A stretch of DNA of 10,044 nt from Nitriliruptoraceae bacterium (GTDB taxonomy: Bacteria > Actinomycetota > Nitriliruptoria > Nitriliruptorales > Nitriliruptoraceae). The stretch is from the NCBI GenBank assembly GCA_007131525.1, contig SLQK01000174.1, positions 1-10,044 on the forward strand. The letters run 5' to 3'. Of the stretch, positions 6,548 through 10,044 are shown piece after piece. The first letter of the stretch is position 1, and each line of letters begins with the position of its first letter. Under the pieces are notes generated by a model. That model did not search any database. It was not told where the DNA came from and saw only the letters and a program-made list of their open reading frames with translations. Position numbers and translations under genes: made by a program.

Positions 6548-8010
6548 CACCCGGGCATGGGGGTCATGCGGTAGCCCTGATCGGTGAGCCACTCGAGGAG
6601 CCGCTCGGTGGCTGCCACGGTCTGGCCGCGGTCGCGGAACCCGTCGTGGAGGAGCACCACCGCACCGGGCTCGATCTCGGCGAGCACGCGCTCCACGATG
6701 GTGTCGGTCCCTGGGCGCTCCCAGTCACGGGGATCGATGTCCCACATCGCCATCTCCAGGCCGAGGTCCGCCGCACCCTGGTTGACCGCCTCGTCCCGGG
6801 CACCGAAGGGCGGCCGGAGGCAGGTCGGTGCGGTGCCCGTGGTCTCCTCGACGATCGCCTGGGTGTCGAGGATCTCGCTGGCGAAGGTGGGCTCGGGCAC
6901 CTCGGTGAGCCGGGCATGGGACCAGGTGTGGTTGCCGATGGCGTGGCCCTCATCGACGATGCGGGCGGCGATGTCCGGGTGGTCTGCCACCCGTTCACCG
7001 ACGACGAAGAAGGTTGCCTGGGCGCCGTAGGCCGCCAGCAGGTCCAGCACCTGCGGGGTGTAGGTCGCGTTCGGACCGTCATCGAAGGTCAGATGCACGA
7101 CCGGGCCGTCCTCGGGTGGCGCCGGTGCCGGCTCCGGTTCCGGGTCCGCGGTGCCGACCAGCACCACCTCGTCGACCGGCTCCTCGACGACCTCCTCTTC
7201 GATCAGCTCCCGCGACTCCTCCTGACCGTCGACCAGGACCACCTCGTAGGTGTCACGCCGCAGGCCGTCGCGGCCGGCCGTGGCCACCTCGGTCTCGCCC
7301 GCCACCAGCTCGTCGGTCGGGCGCTCCTCTCGCCCGTGCTCGAGGGTGACCTCCTCGCTCTCCTCGATCACCTCGACCCGGGCGACCGTGATCCTCTCCA
7401 CGCCCGACAGGGGCGTGTCCACGTCCGGCTCGACCCGGTCGTCGGCACCCACCTCGACGCCCGCGTCAGCGAGGGCACCCTCGACGGTGTCGGCGTAGGA
7501 GGTCAGCGCCCGCTCCTCATCATCGGCGTCGATCGTCACGGGCACGGCGACCTCCACCTCGAGCCGGTCGCCGTCCGCCACCGCAGCGTCGAGCGCGGGG
7601 TCGAACCGGGCCTCGACCTCGGTCGCCTCCGCGGCGGCACTGGCTGCCAGCAGTTCCCCCATCGTGTCCGCGACCGTGGTGACCGTGAACCGGTCCTCCG
7701 CCAGACCGAGCACGTCAGCCCGGTCGTCGACGACCACCTCCACGGTCACCGCCCGGTGCACCGTGACGGTGAGCCCGTCCCCCACCTCGGTGTCCGGTGG
7801 TGGTGCGACCTCGTCGGCCTCGCCCAGCTCGATGTCGAGGCCCGTGAGCACCCCGGCCACGTCCTCGGCGGTCGTCCGGGTCACGTGACGCTCGCCGTCG
7901 GCGAGCACCTCCACCTCGGTGGTGATGGCGAGGTAGCTGCCCACGGCGATGACCCCGACGGCGAGGACGGCCGCCAGGGCGATCCACAGCCAGGACCAAC
8001 GGGTGGTCAC
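6544..8010 (-). CDS. Membrane-anchored polysaccharide deacetylase with RpfB-like DUF348x3-G5 stalk
   Basis: A 488-residue exported protein. Residues 1-30 hold a basic start and one hydrophobic segment (7-29), probably an uncleaved anchor. Three DUF348-like (ubiquitin-like) repeats follow, at about 31-87, 88-157 and 156-212, marked by recurring DG/TV...A and D.V.P..DT...G...TV.R patterns. A G5 domain covers about 213-287 (VAGETEVATAGRDGLRRDTYEVV, then PVDEVVLVGT). A short acidic and Pro-rich hinge leads to a NodB domain (304-488). All NodB motifs are intact: TFDDGP (308-313), HTWSH (361-365, metal histidines), RPPFG (399-403), DIDPRDW (424-430) and LLHDG (453-457). It should remove N-acetyl groups from peptidoglycan or another wall polymer outside the membrane. 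The start is GTG 8010 with GAGGAG four bases upstream. The protein is strongly acidic. It lies 120 bp downstream of the ParA gene. Confidence 0.93.
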   Translation of the reverse strand: MTTRWSWLWIALAAVLAVGVIAVGSYLAITTEVEVLADGERHVTRTTAEDVAGVLTGLDIELGEADEVAPPPDTEVGDGLTVTVHRAVTVEVVVDDRADVLGLAEDRFTVTTVADTMGELLAASAAAEATEVEARFDPALDAAVADGDRLEVEVAVPVTIDADDEERALTSYADTVEGALADAGVEVGADDRVEPDVDTPLSGVERITVARVEVIEESEEVTLEHGREERPTDELVAGETEVATAGRDGLRRDTYEVVLVDGQEESRELIEEEVVEEPVDEVVLVGTADPEPEPAPAPPEDGPVVHLTFDDGPNATYTPQVLDLLAAYGAQATFFVVGERVADHPDIAARIVDEGHAIGNHTWSHARLTEVPEPTFASEILDTQAIVEETTGTAPTCLRPPFGARDEAVNQGAADLGLEMAMWDIDPRDWERPGTDTIVERVLAEIEPGAVVLLHDGFRDRGQTVAATERLLEWLTDQGYRMTPMPGC

Positions 8011-8130
8011 GGGACTCCTCGGGGACGGGGAGCGTGACCTTCCAGCACACCACGGTCGTCGCCGCCCCGGTACCCGACGAAGGGGGCAGGGCGGTGACCA
8101 GGCGCCGGTGTCCGTCGGACGGTGGCGCGA
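8011..8130 (-). promoter_or_regulatory. Spacer between ParA and deacetylase genes, with an interrupted dyad
   Basis: These 120 bp separate two genes on the same strand. Three bases after the ParA stop lies an interrupted dyad: GCGCC (8102-8106) pairs with GGCGC (8124-8128), and inside it GTCC (8110-8113) pairs with GGAC (8117-8120) around a three-base loop. It has no T-run, so it is at best a weak terminator, and it could be an operator. No clear -10/-35 pair for the deacetylase is visible, although the spacer length suggests it has its own promoter. GAGGAG at 8015-8020 is its ribosome binding site. Confidence 0.3.
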
Positions 8131-8874
8131 TCAGCGCCACAGCAGCGGCGTCAGCTCCCGCCACAGGTGCTCGTAGGCGGCGGTCGCGGCCGAGCGGGGA
8201 GCGAAGGTGCGGACGGGGGCGCGTTCGGGCCCCATGCGCTCCACGACCGTGGTGTTCGGGATCATGGTCGCGAGCACGTCCCGGCGCTCAGCGAGCATCG
8301 CCGCCGTGTCCCGCTGCAGCTTCTTCCGCCGATCGAACATCGACACGTGCGCGAGGAAGCGGGGGCGCCGACGGCGGGCGGTGACGACCTCCTCCAGCTG
8401 CGTCAGCGTCAGCATGGCCAGCGTCGTGGGCACGACGGGGACCAGCAGGACGTCGGTGGCGCGAAGGGCGCTCTCGATACCGAGGGAGGCACCGGGCGGG
8501 CAGTCCAGCACCACGAGGTCGTAGGCGCCCTCCAGCGGTGGCAGCAGCGCGCCGAGGCGCCGACGTGGTCTGCCGACGTCGTCGAGGTGGCGGTCCAGGT
8601 ACCGCAACGACAGATCCGACGGCAGCACGTGCAGCCCGGGGACCGAGGTGGCGCGGATGTGCGGGGCGAGCTCGCCGCCGGACCCGACGAGCCCCCGGGC
8701 GCCGCCACGGGCGAGGTGGTGCTCGGCCCGGAGCAGGTAGGTCGCCGAGCCCTGGGGGTCGAGGTCCCACAGCAGCACCCGCACGCCGTCGCGGGTCGCC
8801 TCTGCCGCCAGGTTGACGGCCGAGGCGGTCTTGCCCACCCCGCCCTTGATGCTGGCAGCCGCGAGGACCTTCAC
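8131..8874 (-). CDS. Orphan ParA/MinD-family ATPase
   Basis: A 247-residue ParA-type P-loop ATPase. The deviant Walker A is KGGVGKT (10-16) with the signature lysine K10 and catalytic K15. Walker A' is DLDPQGS (37-43) and Walker B is LVVLDCPPG (120-128). PTTLAMLTLTQL (149-160) is the usual helix after the dimer interface. Basic residues near 167-172 and 182-186 (RRRRPR, RRKKLQ) could bind DNA, as in ParA proteins that use the nucleoid as a matrix. There is no N-terminal helix-turn-helix extension, so it is the short type used for plasmid or cargo placement. No ParB or centromere-like repeats are visible. The GTG start (8872-8874) overlaps the TGA of the CHAD gene in GTGA, so the two are probably made in a coupled way. 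That suggests a cargo linked to the CHAD protein rather than chromosome segregation. Confidence 0.92.
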   Translation of the reverse strand: MKVLAAASIKGGVGKTASAVNLAAEATRDGVRVLLWDLDPQGSATYLLRAEHHLARGGARGLVGSGGELAPHIRATSVPGLHVLPSDLSLRYLDRHLDDVGRPRRRLGALLPPLEGAYDLVVLDCPPGASLGIESALRATDVLLVPVVPTTLAMLTLTQLEEVVTARRRRPRFLAHVSMFDRRKKLQRDTAAMLAERRDVLATMIPNTTVVERMGPERAPVRTFAPRSAATAAYEHLWRELTPLLWR

Positions 8875-10044
8875 CTCGACATCCGCGCGACCAGCTCCTC
8901 GACGGTGCGTCGCGCCCGCTTGTCGTCGTAGGCGGCGAACCGGTCGTGGAAGTCGGCCCGCTCGGCGGCCTGGCGACGATCCAGGATCGAGGCCAGCCGC
9001 TCCCCCGCAGCCAGCGTCTCGGGACTGAGCTCGCCCGCGCCCTCCTCCCCCGCGACCTCGGTGAGCTCGGCCAGGGCGCGGCGGAGGCGGTCGGCCTGGA
9101 CCTCCGCGTCCTGGTGGGCGCCGAGGTTGTCCTGGAGCTGCTTGAGGTGGCGGATCACGGCTCGGCTGCGCTTCTTGCCGCCGAGGTGCCCGAAACCCTC
9201 CAGCAGGTAGCGCAGCCGCTTGCCATCCTTGCGCAGCTCGTGGAGCTGCTCCGCCGGCGAGCCGTCATCGATGCGGCGGCCGTCGATCAGCAGCTGGTTC
9301 TGGGCGTCCATGATCCGGGTACCGATGACCTCGCCCAAGGGCTTGCGCGCGAGCTTGCCGCCGACCACCTCGCTGTCCGGCAGCTCCAGCCATGCCCACC
9401 AGTCCTGTCGCAGCTGACGTGCGGTCCGCGAGCGCAGGGCCTGGGCCACCTCGGCGTGGGCGATCGCCTGCTGTCCGGCGAGGTGGGCGAGGACCGGCTC
9501 GAGGGCGCGGGCATCCGCGTCGGACAGCGGGGAGGTGAGCGTCTGCCACCCCGCCACGTAGACGTCGAGGTCCCTCGCCGGCGAGGTCACGGTGCCGAGC
9601 CAACGGAACGCCATGCGCTGCTCACGTCGCACGTCCTTCGGGATGATCCGGCGGCTCTCGGTCAGCAGGGAACGGGTCTGGCGCACCGCGATCCTCAGGT
9701 CGTGGAGGAACTCGTCATCGAGGTGCTCGACGGTGCCCTCCCAGTTCGCCTCCAGGGCGCCGTCGAAGCTGCGCAGCACCTGCCGTACCCCGACCAGGGC
9801 GGGCGCGTGTCGGTCGAGATCGGGGCGCACGGGACCCAGCCAGCCACGACGGTCGACCCCGGCGGCGATCGCAGCGCGCTCCAGCGCGTCACCATCGAGC
9901 GCCGGTGGCGGTGTCGTGTCGGTGGTCAACGCTCTGCGCAGGGTCCGCAGGAGCGCCCGGGCAGGCTTGTGCCGTCCCGGGAGCTCCTCCACCTCGATGG
10001 TCCAGGCCAGGCCATCGGCGGCGTCGTGGGTGCCGGTGCGGTTC
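8871..10044 (-). CDS. CHAD-domain protein, probably CYTH-CHAD; 5' end outside window
   Basis: About 390 codons are visible and the frame is open to the window edge. A GTG at 9992 could be called as a start, but the 17 codons before it (DGLAWTIEVEELPG across the junction) read as real protein and resemble the last strand of a CYTH domain. The CHAD part has the two expected helical halves with basic histidine motifs: HDLRIAVRQTR (coded from 9704 down) and HELRKDGKRLRYLLEGF (from 9242 down). Further conserved segments are SPARDLDVYV and LKQLQDNLGAHQDAEV. CHAD domains are known to bind inorganic polyphosphate through these basic residues and to go to polyphosphate granules. CYTH domains bind or hydrolyse triphosphates, but that half cannot be checked here. 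The stop overlaps the ParA start by four bases. Helix-rich and highly charged throughout, it should be cytoplasmic. Confidence 0.92.
   Translation of the reverse strand, partial: NRTGTHDAADGLAWTIEVEELPGRHKPARALLRTLRRALTTDTTPPPALDGDALERAAIAAGVDRRGWLGPVRPDLDRHAPALVGVRQVLRSFDGALEANWEGTVEHLDDEFLHDLRIAVRQTRSLLTESRRIIPKDVRREQRMAFRWLGTVTSPARDLDVYVAGWQTLTSPLSDADARALEPVLAHLAGQQAIAHAEVAQALRSRTARQLRQDWWAWLELPDSEVVGGKLARKPLGEVIGTRIMDAQNQLLIDGRRIDDGSPAEQLHELRKDGKRLRYLLEGFGHLGGKKRSRAVIRHLKQLQDNLGAHQDAEVQADRLRRALAELTEVAGEEGAGELSPETLAAGERLASILDRRQAAERADFHDRFAAYDDKRARRTVEELVARMSR

Noticed and set aside
6544..8010. Deacetylase gene as RpfB itself
   Set aside because: The stalk matches RpfB, but the catalytic domain is clearly NodB (TFDDGP, HTWSH, LLHDG) and not the Rpf transglycosylase.
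5244..8037. Two long plus-strand open frames opposite the amidohydrolase and deacetylase genes
   Set aside because: Both are shadows. The minus strand holds complete enzyme motifs throughout, whereas these translations are His/Gly/Arg/Val-rich with no motif.
8131..8874. Chromosome-partition ParA with ParB or parS
   Set aside because: No ParB gene follows and no repeated parS-like palindromes are visible; the gene is coupled to CHAD instead.

Overview
The window is very GC-rich, with strong third-position GC bias and GTG starts. Its gene content points to a high-GC actinobacterium: a surface protein built on an RpfB-like stalk, a YSYD-type SRPBCC protein, and a TerB-like/AAA+ fusion. It could belong to a deep-branching group, but taxonomy cannot be settled from this sequence. 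Long open frames on the opposite strand of nearly every gene are by-products of the base composition and are not annotated.

Layout. Left part: (1) the 3' end of a small four-helix membrane protein (+), which overlaps tail-to-tail with (2) a class I SAM-dependent methyltransferase (-). A 118-bp divergent spacer separates that from (3) a class I fructose-1,6-bisphosphatase (+). Its stop codon shares a palindromic CTAG with the stop of (4) a membrane-anchored SRPBCC/polyketide-cyclase-like protein (-). A 126-bp divergent spacer follows, then (5) a 547-residue AAA+ ATPase of the CbbX/SpoVK/EccA group with a TerB-like N-terminal region and a proline/threonine-rich linker (+). It converges on the next block.

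Right part: five genes on the minus strand, read from right to left. They are (10) a CHAD-domain protein that runs off the window and is probably CYTH-CHAD; (9) an orphan ParA-type ATPase whose GTG start overlaps the CHAD stop in GTGA; (8) a membrane-anchored polysaccharide deacetylase carried on three DUF348-like repeats and a G5 domain; (7) a binuclear metal-dependent amidohydrolase that seems to need a non-canonical ATC start; and (6) a SixA-like histidine phosphatase that starts one base after the amidohydrolase stop.

The most interesting signals are three. The coupled CHAD-ParA pair could be a system for placing polyphosphate granules. The deacetylase has the stalk known from resuscitation-promoting factor RpfB but carries a NodB catalytic domain. 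The amidohydrolase has a convincing N-terminus and a Shine-Dalgarno sequence but no ATG, GTG or TTG. I saw no tRNA, rRNA, CRISPR array, insertion sequence or phage gene. No stretch over 300 bases lacks a gene.
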